Assembly: GCF_006442975.2 (NCBI RefSeq)
Contig: NZ_CP083954.1
Span: 1,426,001-1,490,000 of the forward strand
Origin: Mesorhizobium sp. B2-1-1
GTDB taxonomy: Bacteria; Pseudomonadota; Alphaproteobacteria; Rhizobiales; Rhizobiaceae
Reading direction: 5' to 3'
Length of the DNA: 64,000 nucleotides
Shown: positions 27,597 to 36,822 of the stretch, in pieces
Numbering within the stretch: the stretch's first letter is position 1
How the letters are laid out: every line of letters begins with the position of its first letter
The notes under the pieces: generated by a model
Database searches by the model: none
What the model was told of the DNA's origin: nothing
What the model saw: only the letters and a program-made list of their open reading frames with translations
Position numbers and translations under genes: made by a program

Positions 27597-28532
27597 ATGG
27601 CATCACCGATGTTCGAAAAGATCGCGCTGGTCGGCATCGGCCTGATTGGCTCGTCGCTGGCCCGCGTCATCCGCCGCGAGGGCCTGGCCGGCCATGTCGC
27701 CATCTCGACGCGCAGCGCCGCGACGCTGGCGCGGGCGCAAGAGCTTGGGCTGGGCTCCTCCTACGCCATAGATGCCAAGGAAGCGGTCCGCGATGCCGAC
27801 CTGGTTATCGTCTCGGTGCCGGTCGGCTCGTCCGGCGCGGTGGCGCAAGAGATCGCGCCGGCGCTGAAGAGGGGCGCCATCGTCACCGATGTCGGCTCGA
27901 CCAAGGCTTCCGTGATCGCACAGATGCAGCCGCATATACCCGGTGGGGTGCATTTCATTCCCGGCCATCCGCTGGCCGGCACGGAGAAATCTGGGCCCGA
28001 TGCCGGTTTCGCCGATCTGTTCGACAACCGCTGGTGCATTTTCACCCCGCTGCCGGACACGGATCCGGACGCGCTGGAAAGGCTTTCCGAATTCTGGCGC
28101 CGTTGTGGCGCCAACATCGACACGATGGATCCGCAGCATCACGACATGACGCTGGCCATCGTCTCGCATTTGCCGCACATCATCGCCTACAACATCGTCG
28201 GCACCGCCGATGACCTGGAATCGGTGACCAAGACGGAAGTCATCAAATATTCCGCTTCCGGTTTCCGCGACTTCACGCGCCTCGCCGCCTCCGATCCGAC
28301 CATGTGGCGGGACGTGTGCCTGCACAACAAGGACGCGATCCTGGAAATGCTGGCGCGGTTCTCGGAGGATCTGGCTTTTCTGCAGCGGGCGATCCGCTGG
28401 GGCGACGGCGACAAGCTGTTCGACCTGTTCACCCGCACCCGCGCCGTGCGACGCTCGATCATCGAGGCCGGCCAGGACATCGACGTGCCGGATTTCGGTC
28501 GCCAGGCGGTCGAGCATCCGGCGAAAAACTAG
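27597..28532 (+). CDS. tyrC: Prephenate/arogenate dehydrogenase family protein
   Basis: This 311-residue NAD(P)-dependent dehydrogenase belongs to the TyrA/TyrC family and would oxidatively decarboxylate prephenate and/or arogenate toward tyrosine. It has the dinucleotide-binding motif VGIGLIGSSLARVIR at the N-terminus, VTDVGSTKASV, and the substrate-site segment FIPGHPLAGTEKSGP. It follows hisC by 6 bases, so the pair could supply tyrosine. Its stop codon overlaps the convergent PfkB gene by 4 bases. Confidence 0.93.
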   Translation: MASPMFEKIALVGIGLIGSSLARVIRREGLAGHVAISTRSAATLARAQELGLGSSYAIDAKEAVRDADLVIVSVPVGSSGAVAQEIAPALKRGAIVTDVGSTKASVIAQMQPHIPGGVHFIPGHPLAGTEKSGPDAGFADLFDNRWCIFTPLPDTDPDALERLSEFWRRCGANIDTMDPQHHDMTLAIVSHLPHIIAYNIVGTADDLESVTKTEVIKYSASGFRDFTRLAASDPTMWRDVCLHNKDAILEMLARFSEDLAFLQRAIRWGDGDKLFDLFTRTRAVRRSIIEAGQDIDVPDFGRQAVEHPAKN

Positions 28533-29458
28533 GCTCCTTCAGGCCAGGTCGCCGCCATCATCGCCAGTGTCTCGGCACGATCGGGCGCGCCCAGCCTGCC
28601 GCCGAAGCGCTGGCATTTGAGCGCTGCGGCCGCGCTGGCAAAGCGTAGCGCCTGCTCGATCGGCATGGCTTGCGCCAATCCGGCTGCGAATGCGCCATGA
28701 AAGACGTCGCCGGCTGCCAGCGTATCCACCACCTTGACCTTTGGCGCAGCGACGTGGCGTACGCAACCGGCCTGCCTGTCATGCCACCAGGTTCCAGCCC
28801 CGCCGGCGGTTACCGCGACGAAAGCGTCGGTGCGCGACGCAAGGTCGGCGCATGCGGCCTGCGGGTCCAGCGCCTGGCCGCAGACGATGCGCGCCGCCGG
28901 TTCGGAGGCGACGATGTGCGAGGCGAGCGGCAACAGCCGCTCCAGCACTGCCAATGGCGCGGTGTCGGCATCGAGGATCCCAGGGCGGCCGGCAGCGCGC
29001 GCAGCGCTGAGCGCCAGCGCCGCAGCACCCGGCCAGCGCACATCGACCAGCACGGCATCGAAAGCCGTGAGATCGGCGACCGGCAAGCCGTCGGGATCGG
29101 CCTGAGCGCGCTGATCGTAGAAAGGCACGATGATGCGTTCGCCATGGCCGTCGACAAGGATCGCGGCCAGCGCCGAGGACGCTCCGGGGACGCGACGGAC
29201 GAGGCTGCAATCGACGCCCTCCGCCTCGATGCCCGATATCAGCTGGTTGCCGACCTGATCATCGCCGGCGCTCGCCCAAAGCCACACTTCGGCGCCCAGC
29301 CGGCGTGCGGCGCAGGCGGCACTCGTGGCCATGCCGGAAGCGATCTGGACGCCATCGGCGGCCATGAACTTGCCCTGATGGATGGGCAGCGCTTCGACGC
29401 GAAGAATGGTGTCGAGCGTCAGCGCGCCGACGCTCAGGAGTTTTGCCGGTCTGTCCAT
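28529..29458 (-). CDS. PfkB-family carbohydrate kinase
   Basis: This 309-residue ribokinase-like kinase begins LLSVGALTLDTILRVEALP and has the C-terminal PfkB signature with catalytic Asp in DTLAAGDVFHGAFAAGL. The usual DTxGAGD motif here reads DTLAAGD, a variant also seen in some sugar kinases. The substrate is not identifiable; sulfofructose kinase-like and adenosine kinase-like groups are possibilities. It lies 9 bases downstream of the DUF2125 gene. Confidence 0.85.
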   Translation of the reverse strand: MDRPAKLLSVGALTLDTILRVEALPIHQGKFMAADGVQIASGMATSAACAARRLGAEVWLWASAGDDQVGNQLISGIEAEGVDCSLVRRVPGASSALAAILVDGHGERIIVPFYDQRAQADPDGLPVADLTAFDAVLVDVRWPGAAALALSAARAAGRPGILDADTAPLAVLERLLPLASHIVASEPAARIVCGQALDPQAACADLASRTDAFVAVTAGGAGTWWHDRQAGCVRHVAAPKVKVVDTLAAGDVFHGAFAAGLAQAMPIEQALRFASAAAALKCQRFGGRLGAPDRAETLAMMAATWPEGA

Positions 29459-29467
29459 TGGGGATGC

Positions 29468-30466
29468 TTAGTCGACCGGCTTGATCTTGCCCAGCGGGAT
29501 AAAGCCGAGCGAGGCCTTGCCCTTGACCACCTTGAGCGGCATCGACGGTTCGTTGCCGAGCAGCGCCAGGGCGGCAAAGCCTTGTTCGATCTGGTTCTTC
29601 TGTTCGGGTATGGCGGCCCCGAGAATGGCGGCCACGGCTTTCGGGTCTTTCAGCCTGATCATCAGATCGGCATCGACCAGGCCCTCGGTGTCGACCGACA
29701 GCGGCCCGGAAACGGCGACGTGCGCCGTGCCCGACGACAAATCCAGCCTGCGGATCTCGACGGCCTGGCCGCGCAGGCTTTTCAGTTGCGTGCCGATCAG
29801 GGCCAGGCCGTTCTTCAGCGTCGCCTCGCCACTGGCGTCGAGCGGCGGCAGGACGCGGCCCCCGATCGCATCGGGGTCGATCTCCAGATCGCCGAAGCTG
29901 CCGATATAGTCGATATCCCTGCCGTTCGGCTGCAGCTGGCCCGCCGCCTTGCCGGCGCTGAACAGTTGCACCGGATCGGTGTCGTCGGCCGGATCGGTCT
30001 GGCCGGACAGGCCCTCGGCCGTGAGCGAAATGCGTCGCGGCAGCGGCCATGAGAGCTTGACGTTGGCCTTAAGATCATCCCAGTCGATCCACAGCGGCAC
30101 CATGCCCGGAACCGAGGTCCTGAGCGGACCGCGCAGGTCCGCGACCGGCGACAGCGGCTGGATGATCTGGGCGACGGCGTTGAAGGAGCCGGCAGAGGCG
30201 GCAAGGTTCTTGGCGTCGTCCTCATAAGCAAGATTGTCGCAGGAGACGGCGAAGCTCAGGGGATAACCGCTGACCTGGAGATTGGCGCAGCCGGCCTCGA
30301 TGCCACTCTTGTTGAGCGTGGCGATCGCCTTGTCGGCTTCGCTCCGGACCCTGTCGGCGAGATAGAACCAGCCGCCGCTGTAGATGGCGAACAGCGCGAT
30401 GACAAACGCTGCAAGCCAGAACAGGCGGCGGCGATGCTTCGGCTGGCGTTCGTCAGTGGACGTCAT
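29468..30466 (-). CDS. DUF2125 membrane-anchored protein
   Basis: This 332-residue protein has a short basic N-terminus and one membrane anchor (about residues 15-37, LFWLAAFVIALFAIYSGGWFY). A long periplasmic DUF2125 domain follows, with EAGCANLQVSGYPLSFAVSCDNLAYED near its start. It is found widely in Alphaproteobacteria without known function. ATG 30466 (MTSTDERQPKHRRR) is preferred over the frame opening at 30589, which lacks a family-like N-terminus. Confidence 0.88.
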   Translation of the reverse strand: MTSTDERQPKHRRRLFWLAAFVIALFAIYSGGWFYLADRVRSEADKAIATLNKSGIEAGCANLQVSGYPLSFAVSCDNLAYEDDAKNLAASAGSFNAVAQIIQPLSPVADLRGPLRTSVPGMVPLWIDWDDLKANVKLSWPLPRRISLTAEGLSGQTDPADDTDPVQLFSAGKAAGQLQPNGRDIDYIGSFGDLEIDPDAIGGRVLPPLDASGEATLKNGLALIGTQLKSLRGQAVEIRRLDLSSGTAHVAVSGPLSVDTEGLVDADLMIRLKDPKAVAAILGAAIPEQKNQIEQGFAALALLGNEPSMPLKVVKGKASLGFIPLGKIKPVD

Positions 30467-30603
30467 GCTGCGGTTCTCGTTCACGCATGGGGGCTGTGGG
30501 CGGGCTGTCGATTCTGGCAACGACAAAAGGTAGACAGAGATGGACGGAAAAAACACCGATTCCGGTGTGGTGTTGCCATTCTTACGCAATCAGGCACGGC
30601 GAT

Positions 30604-31125
30604 ATGGGCGATTTTTGGGTGTTTGGCTATGGTTCGTTGATATGGCGGCCGGGGTTCGCGCATGTCGAGACAAGGCGGGCGCGCCTGCATGGCTATCGTC
30701 GCGCGCTGTGCGTCTATTCCTTCGTGCATCGCGGCACGCGGGAACGTCCGGGGCTGGTGCTCGGCCTTGACCGCGGGGGTTCCTGCGTCGGGCTGGCTTT
30801 CCGGGTGCCGGGCGAGTTGCGGGACGAGGTCATCGCCTATCTGCGTGAGCGCGAGCTGGTCACCAATGTCTATCTCGAGCGCATGCTCAATGTCCGCCTT
30901 GACGGCGGCGGCACGGTCGAGGCCGTGGCCTATATCGTCGACCGCAATCATGAGCAGTATGCCGGTGCGCTCGATGCGGCCCACGCCGCTGATGTGGTGC
31001 GCGGCGCTGTCGGCCAGTCCGGCAATAATGAGGATTATGTGTCGAGCACGCTGGACCATCTCCGGGCGCTCGGCATCCGCGATCACTGGTTGGAAGACGT
31101 GGCTAGGCGGATCGCGCCTTTGTGA
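30604..31125 (+). CDS. Gamma-glutamylcyclotransferase (ChaC-like)
   Basis: This 173-residue protein matches the ChaC family, whose members degrade glutathione to 5-oxoproline and Cys-Gly. The nucleotide-like P-loop motif FGYGSLIWRPGF is at the N-terminus, and LGLDRGGSCVGLAFRV and YIVDRNHEQYAG follow. It is divergent from the DUF2125 gene; a small hairpin (ACACCG-ATTC-CGGTGT, 30553-30568) lies in between. ATG 30604 fits the family start MGDFWVFGYGSL. Confidence 0.92.
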   Translation: MGDFWVFGYGSLIWRPGFAHVETRRARLHGYRRALCVYSFVHRGTRERPGLVLGLDRGGSCVGLAFRVPGELRDEVIAYLRERELVTNVYLERMLNVRLDGGGTVEAVAYIVDRNHEQYAGALDAAHAADVVRGAVGQSGNNEDYVSSTLDHLRALGIRDHWLEDVARRIAPL

Positions 31126-31243
31126 AGCGCTGGCTTGCGGAAAAATCCGGCGAGGTCTTTGACCTCGATGCGGCGAGACCTAGGTTAGGCTCCGACTCTC
31201 AACGGGCGATAGCCGCCCAATCCCACCAACACGGAGATCAGCC

Positions 31244-32191
31244 TTGCAGAAACGCCGTCTCGGTCGCACCGACCTTTCCATCGCGCCGCTGGTTCTGGGC
31301 GGCAATGTCTTCGGCTGGACCGCCGACGAGAAGACGTCGTTCGACCTGCTCGACCGCTTCGTCGGCGCCGGCCTGAACGCGGTCGACACAGCGGACGCCT
31401 ATTCGCGCTGGGTGCCCGGCCACGAGGGCGGCGAATCGGAAACCATCATCGGCAAATGGATGAAGGACCGCGGCAACCGCGATAAGGTCGTGGTGGTCAC
31501 CAAAGTCGGCTCGGACATGGGACAGGGCCACAAGGACCTGTCCGCCGCTTACATCGAAAAGGCCGTCGATGCTTCGCTGAAGCGGCTTCAGACCGAGTTC
31601 ATCGATCTTTATCTGTCGCACTGGCCGGATCCAACCACGCCCTATGAGGAAACCCTCGGCGCCTATGAAAAGCTCCTCGCCAAGGGCAAGATCCGTTATG
31701 CCGGCTGCTCGAATCTCGACGCCGGCCAGTTGCGCGCCGCGCTCGACGTGGCAAGCCTGCGCAGCCTGCCGCGCTATGAAGTGCTGCAGCCGGAATACAA
31801 TCTCTACGACCGCTCGTCGTTCGATGGCCCGCTGCGCGATCTCTGCATGGCGGAGGACATCGGCGTGATCACCTATTTCAGCCTGGCCAAGGGTTTCTTG
31901 AGCGGCAAATACCGCAGCGAGGCCGATCTCGGTCAAAGCCCGCGCGGCGGCGGCGTGAAAGATTACCTCAATGCGCGCGGTATGCGCATCCTCGCGGCAC
32001 TCGACGCGGTGTCCGCCAGGCATTCGGCCAAACAGGCGGAAGTGGCGCTTGCCTGGGTCATTGCCCGGCCGGGCGTCACCGCGCCTATCGCCAGCGCCAC
32101 CAAGCCTGAACAGATGGACAGCCTGATCAAGGCGGTGTCGCTGGAGCTGAGCGCCGACGACATGGCCGAGCTCGACAAGGCGAGCGGCTGA
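31244..32191 (+). CDS. Aldo/keto reductase
   Basis: This 315-residue NADPH-dependent (beta/alpha)8 barrel enzyme has the family tetrad visible as D48 and Y53 (DTADAYSRW), K87 (VVVVTKVGS) and H126 (LYLSHWPD). It starts with TTG at 31244, supported by an ACGGAG ribosome-binding site and the canonical MQKRRLGRTDLSIAPLVLGG N-terminus. It resembles the YajO/Tas-type reductases; the physiological substrate is unknown. Confidence 0.93.
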   Translation: MQKRRLGRTDLSIAPLVLGGNVFGWTADEKTSFDLLDRFVGAGLNAVDTADAYSRWVPGHEGGESETIIGKWMKDRGNRDKVVVVTKVGSDMGQGHKDLSAAYIEKAVDASLKRLQTEFIDLYLSHWPDPTTPYEETLGAYEKLLAKGKIRYAGCSNLDAGQLRAALDVASLRSLPRYEVLQPEYNLYDRSSFDGPLRDLCMAEDIGVITYFSLAKGFLSGKYRSEADLGQSPRGGGVKDYLNARGMRILAALDAVSARHSAKQAEVALAWVIARPGVTAPIASATKPEQMDSLIKAVSLELSADDMAELDKASG

Positions 32192-32277
32192 GCCGTCAGC
32201 AGCGCGCACGATCGTCCAAGACGGTCGCCCCGACCTTGCCATACCGTCATTGACGCTTGGCAAGACAGGAGGCGCGG

Positions 32278-32904
32278 ATGGCAGGCCCGCTTTTTTCGCA
32301 GCCGGATATGTGGCGTCAGCTCGTTGCGCTGATGCTTGCCGCTACGGCCGTCATGGGCAGCCCGGGACCGGCGACGATAAGCGTCATCGCCGTCGGCGCG
32401 GCGTTCGGCCTGCGCCGTTCCCTGAGCTACGCCTTGGGGGTCATCCTGGGCACGATCACCGTGCTTCTGGTCGTGGCAAGCGGGGTGAGCGCCATGCTTG
32501 CCGCGATGCCGCCGCTCGCGCCGCTGCTTGTCGCGGCGTCGGCTGCCTATATCCTCTATCTCGCGTTCAAGATTGCCAGCGCGCCGCCCCTGGCGGCGGA
32601 TGCCGGCGAGGCCGCGCGACCGACATTCACCGGCGGGTTCCTGCTGGCGGTGGCCAACCCGAAGGCTTATGTGGCCATCGCCGCGGTGTTCGCCGGCGCG
32701 TCCGCGGATTCGGGCGCCGGCGCCATCGGCACCGGGCCGAAGCTGACCGCTCTCGCATGCATGATCGTCGCCATCCATGCCGTGTGGCTGCTTGCGGGCG
32801 CTGCTTTCGCGCGCTTTCTTCGCAGGCCGGTGGCTTCGCGCATCATCAATCTGGTCTTTGCCGCGACGCTGGTGCTGACGACCGCACTGGCTGTGTTCGC
32901 TTGA
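32278..32904 (+). CDS. LysE-family translocator
   Basis: This 208-residue inner-membrane protein has about six helices and the RhtB/LysE N-terminal signature GSPGPATISVIAVGAAFGLRRSLSYALGVILGT. Such proteins export amino acids such as lysine, threonine or homoserine lactone. The ATG at 32278 has an AGGAGG site 7 bases upstream and is preferred over 32257. The specific substrate is unknown. Confidence 0.9.
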   Translation: MAGPLFSQPDMWRQLVALMLAATAVMGSPGPATISVIAVGAAFGLRRSLSYALGVILGTITVLLVVASGVSAMLAAMPPLAPLLVAASAAYILYLAFKIASAPPLAADAGEAARPTFTGGFLLAVANPKAYVAIAAVFAGASADSGAGAIGTGPKLTALACMIVAIHAVWLLAGAAFARFLRRPVASRIINLVFAATLVLTTALAVFA

Positions 32905-32944
32905 ACGTTGCGCGAGCCGCCATCGGCGCGCCGAAGGCCGCACT

Positions 32945-33733
32945 TCAGGCTTTGGCGCCGAGTTCCCGCAGCCGCTTGACCGCCGTCGGCGGCAAGGCGG
33001 GCGGATTGGGTGCACGGGACGCGTCGATGAGGAACTGGTCGCAGGCGGTTTCGGTTTCGCCGATCAGCCGCCGCATGAATTCCTCCTTGTCCAGGCCCGG
33101 CGGGATCGGCGGCAGGAAGCGCGCCTTGATGGTGCCGGGATAGCGCAGGAACTTGCGGCGCGGCCAATAGAGGCCGGCAACATGGGCGACCGGCACCACG
33201 GGAATGCCGAGCTGCGCATAGATTTCGACGATGCCGTATTTGTAGGCGGGTTCGTCGCCGGGCGCGCGGCGGGTGCCTTCGGGATAGATGATGAGCTGCC
33301 GCGGGTTGCGCGCGATTTCTTCCTTGGTCGCCGCAACCACCGCCTTCAGCGCCTTGGAGCGGCTGCCGCGGTCGACCGGGATCATGCGCATTTTCAGGAT
33401 GTACCAGCCGAAGAACGGAATCCAGGTCAGCTCGCGCTTCAGAATGTAGAGTGGATCCTGGAGATAGGGGAAGAAGGCGATCGCGTCCCAGAAGGACTGG
33501 TGCTTGGGCGCCAGGATGAAGGAACCTTCGGGCAGATTTTCCACCCCGGTGATGTCGCTCTTGGTCCCGGCGATCTTGTCGTAGAGCCACATCGAGGTGC
33601 GCGACCAGAACTTCGGCACGAACCAGGCGCGATGGCGCGGCGACAGGAAATAATAGGGAGTCCAGAGGATCATCTGGACGATCAGATTGATGTAGAAGAC
33701 GAAGTTGAACGCCAGCGATCGGACTTGGAGCAT
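32945..33733 (-). CDS. plsC: 1-acyl-sn-glycerol-3-phosphate acyltransferase
   Basis: This 262-residue membrane-associated acyltransferase makes phosphatidic acid from lysophosphatidic acid. The HX4D catalytic motif is KHQSFWD (His78, Asp83) and the acceptor-site motif is YPEGTRR. An N-terminal hydrophobic segment (residues 7-30) anchors it. The frame extends to 33784, but ATG 33733 (MLQVRSLAFNFVFY) fits the family. Confidence 0.93.
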   Translation of the reverse strand: MLQVRSLAFNFVFYINLIVQMILWTPYYFLSPRHRAWFVPKFWSRTSMWLYDKIAGTKSDITGVENLPEGSFILAPKHQSFWDAIAFFPYLQDPLYILKRELTWIPFFGWYILKMRMIPVDRGSRSKALKAVVAATKEEIARNPRQLIIYPEGTRRAPGDEPAYKYGIVEIYAQLGIPVVPVAHVAGLYWPRRKFLRYPGTIKARFLPPIPPGLDKEEFMRRLIGETETACDQFLIDASRAPNPPALPPTAVKRLRELGAKA

Positions 33734-33855
33734 TGGGGGAGGCCCGGTAAGGAGGTGTGCGTTGGTTACACCAAGCGGGCGCAAAAAGGAAATGGCCGAA
33801 GATGCCCCCGAACGGCGCCGAAAGACATTTCGGCTTCGCCCACGGCCCAGCCGCG

Positions 33856-34758
33856 CTACATCAGCCGCGCCAGCCTTTCTTTCAGGCGCGGGGCGGCGAA
33901 GTCAAGAAATGCGCGCAGCTTGACCGGCAGCAAGCCGTGGCCTGCGTGCACCAGGCTTACCGGCCAGGGTTCCGGTTCGAACTCCCGCAGCAGCACGCGC
34001 AGCGCGCCTGACCGCACCGCCGCGTCGACCTGGTAGGACAGCACCCTCGTCAGCCCGACGCCGGCGAGCGCGGCATCGATCGCAGCTTCGGCGGTGTTGA
34101 CCTGAAGCCGCGAGCGGACCCGAATCGGCATCTCGGCCTTCCCGACGGTGAAGCTCCATGTCGAGAGCGCGCCCGGCCCTTCGAAGGTAATGCAGCTGTG
34201 GGACTCGAGGTCCGCAAGCGCCGTCGGGGCGCCGCGTTCGGCCAGATAGCCGGGGCTCGCGCAAACGACACGGCGGATCGTACCGATCCGCATGGCGACA
34301 AAACTGGAGTCGGGAAGCCGGCCGATGCGGATGGCGAGGTCGAAATGGTCCTCGACCAACTGGGTTATGCGGTCGGCCAGCGTCAGGCGGATGTCTACGT
34401 CGGGATAGGCGGCGAGGAAGCCGGTCACGACCGGCAGCACATGCAGGCGGCCGAAGACGACCGGCGCGGTGATGGCCAGTTCGCCCGTCGGGGCGCTGTA
34501 TTCGCCGGCCGCCATGCGCTCGGCCTCGCCGACCTCGCCCAGGATGCGGCGGCAGGCGGCAAGATAGGCCTGGCCCGCATCGGTCAGCGTCAGCCGGCGG
34601 GTGGAGCGGTTCAGAAGGCGGGTCTTGAGATGCCGTTCCAGGTCGGAAACCTTGCGGCTGACCGTCGCCAGCGGAATGCGAAAACGGCGCGCGGCGGCAG
34701 ACAGGCTGCCGGCCTCCGCCGCGGCGACAAAAAGCGACATGGCTTCGAGCCGGTCCAT
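33856..34758 (-). CDS. LysR-family transcriptional regulator
   Basis: This 300-residue regulator has an N-terminal winged helix ([41 protein letters not shown]) and a periplasmic-binding-like effector domain. It is divergent from the NTF2-like/PNPOx-like gene pair across a 113-base region. LysR regulators commonly control such a divergent neighbour, so those two genes are its likely targets. The effector is unknown. Confidence 0.94.
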   Translation of the reverse strand: MDRLEAMSLFVAAAEAGSLSAAARRFRIPLATVSRKVSDLERHLKTRLLNRSTRRLTLTDAGQAYLAACRRILGEVGEAERMAAGEYSAPTGELAITAPVVFGRLHVLPVVTGFLAAYPDVDIRLTLADRITQLVEDHFDLAIRIGRLPDSSFVAMRIGTIRRVVCASPGYLAERGAPTALADLESHSCITFEGPGALSTWSFTVGKAEMPIRVRSRLQVNTAEAAIDAALAGVGLTRVLSYQVDAAVRSGALRVLLREFEPEPWPVSLVHAGHGLLPVKLRAFLDFAAPRLKERLARLM

Positions 34759-34871
34759 CGATTCTTCCGGAAATTGGAAGGATAGATTACAAATATGGCA
34801 TCTACATCTGCTTGATGGAAGCCTCCATGTTGGGCGTGACGCAGACGGCCTGGGTCAAGAAAGGAATTGTC

Positions 34872-35342
34872 ATGTCGCAAGATCGCCCGCCGCTGCCGCC
34901 ATTCACCGCGGAAACCGCCGCGCAGAAGGCGCGCATGGCCGAGGATGCCTGGAACTCGCGCGATCCAGCCCGTGTCGCACTTGCCTATACGGCGGACAGC
35001 CGCTGGCGCAATCGTGCCGAGTTTCTGCAAGGCCGCGATGCCATCCAGGCTTTCCTGACGCGCAAATGGAGCCGGGAGCTCGACTACCGGCTGATCAAGG
35101 AGGTCTGGGCTTTCCACGGCAACCGTATCGCCGTGCGTTTCGCCTATGAGTGGCACGACGACAGCGGCTCCTGGTTCCGCAGCTATGGCAATGAGAACTG
35201 GGAATTCGACGAACACGGGCTGATGCGACTGCGCATCGCCAGCATCAACGACCTGCCGATCGGCACTGCCGACCGTAAATATCACTGGCCGCTCGGCCGG
35301 CGGCCCGACGACCATCCGTCGCTGTCGGAACTCGGGCTCTAA
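34872..35342 (+). CDS. NTF2-like (DUF1348/SnoaL-fold) protein
   Basis: This 156-residue protein belongs to the DUF1348 group of the NTF2-like superfamily: [36 protein letters not shown], then [23 protein letters not shown]. The cone-shaped fold often binds small hydrophobic ligands. ATG 34872 has an AAAGGA site and is preferred over 34812. It is followed by a PNPOx-like gene 25 bases later and is divergent from a LysR gene. Confidence 0.9.
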   Translation: MSQDRPPLPPFTAETAAQKARMAEDAWNSRDPARVALAYTADSRWRNRAEFLQGRDAIQAFLTRKWSRELDYRLIKEVWAFHGNRIAVRFAYEWHDDSGSWFRSYGNENWEFDEHGLMRLRIASINDLPIGTADRKYHWPLGRRPDDHPSLSELGL

Positions 35343-35367
35343 CCCCTCCGGGCAAGAAAGGCTATCG

Positions 35368-36000
35368 ATGGGCGCGCATGCTTTCACCAGCGACGTGGCT
35401 TTCACGCCGACCGTCAAGGCGATCCAGGCCCGCAAGGGCTCGCGCCAAGCCTATTCCCGGGTCGAGGAGCGCGGTGGCTGGCAGTCGGTGATCGCATCCG
35501 ATCTTGCCGCCTTCATCGAGATGCAGACCAGCGTCTTCCTGTCGACGGCCAACGGCGTCGGCCAGCCCTATATCCAGCATCGCGGCGGGCCCGCCGGCTT
35601 CCTCAAGGTGCTCGATGAAAAGACGATCGGCTTCGCCGATTTCGCCGGCAACAGACAGTTCATCACCCAGGGCAATCTGGCCGACAATCCGCAGGCCTTC
35701 CTGTTCCTCATCGACTATGCCCATCGCCAGCGCGTCAAGATCTGGGGCAGCGCGCGCGTGGTGGAGGGCGACGCCGAGCTGACGGCGAGGCTGATGCCGC
35801 GCGATTATGCGGCGCGGCCCGAACAGGTCATCCTGTTCACCGTGGCGACCTGGGATGCCAATTGTCCGCAGCACATTCCGCAGCGTTTCGAGGCCGCTGA
35901 CGTGGCGGCGGCGCTGGCCGAACGCGACAGGCGGATCGAACGGCTCGAACAGGAAGTCGCTCGCCTGCGGCAGGCGCCGGGATCCGTCGTCACCAAATGA
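35368..36000 (+). CDS. Pyridoxamine 5'-phosphate oxidase-like flavin protein
   Basis: This 210-residue protein has the split-barrel flavin-binding fold of the PNPOx-like family: FIEMQTSVFLSTANGVGQPYIQHRGGPAGFLKV and DFAGNRQFITQGNLADNPQAFLFLIDY. It ends with a short helical, coiled-coil-like segment (ERDRRIERLEQEVARLRQ). It is unlikely to be PdxH itself; the substrate is unknown. It is probably co-transcribed with the NTF2-like gene. Confidence 0.88.
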   Translation: MGAHAFTSDVAFTPTVKAIQARKGSRQAYSRVEERGGWQSVIASDLAAFIEMQTSVFLSTANGVGQPYIQHRGGPAGFLKVLDEKTIGFADFAGNRQFITQGNLADNPQAFLFLIDYAHRQRVKIWGSARVVEGDAELTARLMPRDYAARPEQVILFTVATWDANCPQHIPQRFEAADVAAALAERDRRIERLEQEVARLRQAPGSVVTK

Positions 36001-36009
36001 CGAGCAGGT

Positions 36010-36723
36010 TCAGCTGCCGGCGGCGATCTCGGCCAACGCGATGCCGTCCGGCGTCGGCTTCACCGGAACGATGCCGCGCGCCAATGCCAGCAGATATTTA
36101 TTGTATTCGGTGAACAGCACGCGCAGCGCCCGCGGCTTGGTCAGCCAGCCGCCATTGTCGAGATTGCTGTTGACCACCGGATAGGGTTCGAGCTTGGCCT
36201 TGTGCAGCAGCCGGCCCATTTCCAGCAGGCTGCGCGGCATGTGGTAATTGTTGGTGACGAGGATCACCGTGCCATAGGCATGGCTCTCGACCCATTTGGC
36301 GCTTTCCTCGGCATTGCCGATCGTGTCGAGCGCGGCGCGGTCGATGTCGACGCAGCAGGAAAACAGCCTGATGTCGCCGCCAGTCGCGGCCTGAAGCTGG
36401 CGTCGGCTGGCGGAGGGATGCACACCGCTGATCAAAAGCCGCGCGCCCTTGCCGGACGCCAGCAGTTCCATCGCCGCATCGAGGCGCGATTGGCCGCCCG
36501 TCAACACGATGATTGCGTCGGCCCTGGCAGGGTTGGCAGGGGTGGTCAGATGGCTGACGGTGTTGGCGAACCAGCCGAAGCCGCCGGCAAACAGGGCGAC
36601 CAGGGCAAGCAAGGCGAAAGAAGAAACGCGCAGCACGGCCGAAACCCGGCCGCGTCCATGCGGACGCGCCGCCAACGCCGGCATCGGTCCAACGGTACTG
36701 GTCGAGTCCCGCACCTCCATCAT
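36010..36723 (-). CDS. YdcF/ElyC-family (DUF218) membrane protein
   Basis: This 237-residue protein has one N-terminal membrane segment (about residues 30-55) and a DUF218 domain: ADAIIVLTGGQSRLDAAMELLASGKGARLLISGVHP and later VILVTNNYHMPRSLLEMGRLL. ElyC/SanA/YdcF proteins are tied to cell-envelope processes in E. coli. It is the next minus-strand gene after ftsX (99 bases) and converges with the PNPOx-like gene. Confidence 0.88.
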   Translation of the reverse strand: MMEVRDSTSTVGPMPALAARPHGRGRVSAVLRVSSFALLALVALFAGGFGWFANTVSHLTTPANPARADAIIVLTGGQSRLDAAMELLASGKGARLLISGVHPSASRRQLQAATGGDIRLFSCCVDIDRAALDTIGNAEESAKWVESHAYGTVILVTNNYHMPRSLLEMGRLLHKAKLEPYPVVNSNLDNGGWLTKPRALRVLFTEYNKYLLALARGIVPVKPTPDGIALAEIAAGS

Positions 36724-36822
36724 GGCATGGTTAATCCCGAAATGCGGCCTTTGGTAGGTAAAAATCGCAATTTGCGTTACGGCGGTTCTTCATGCGTGAT
36801 CGATCCTGGTTATTCGACGTCG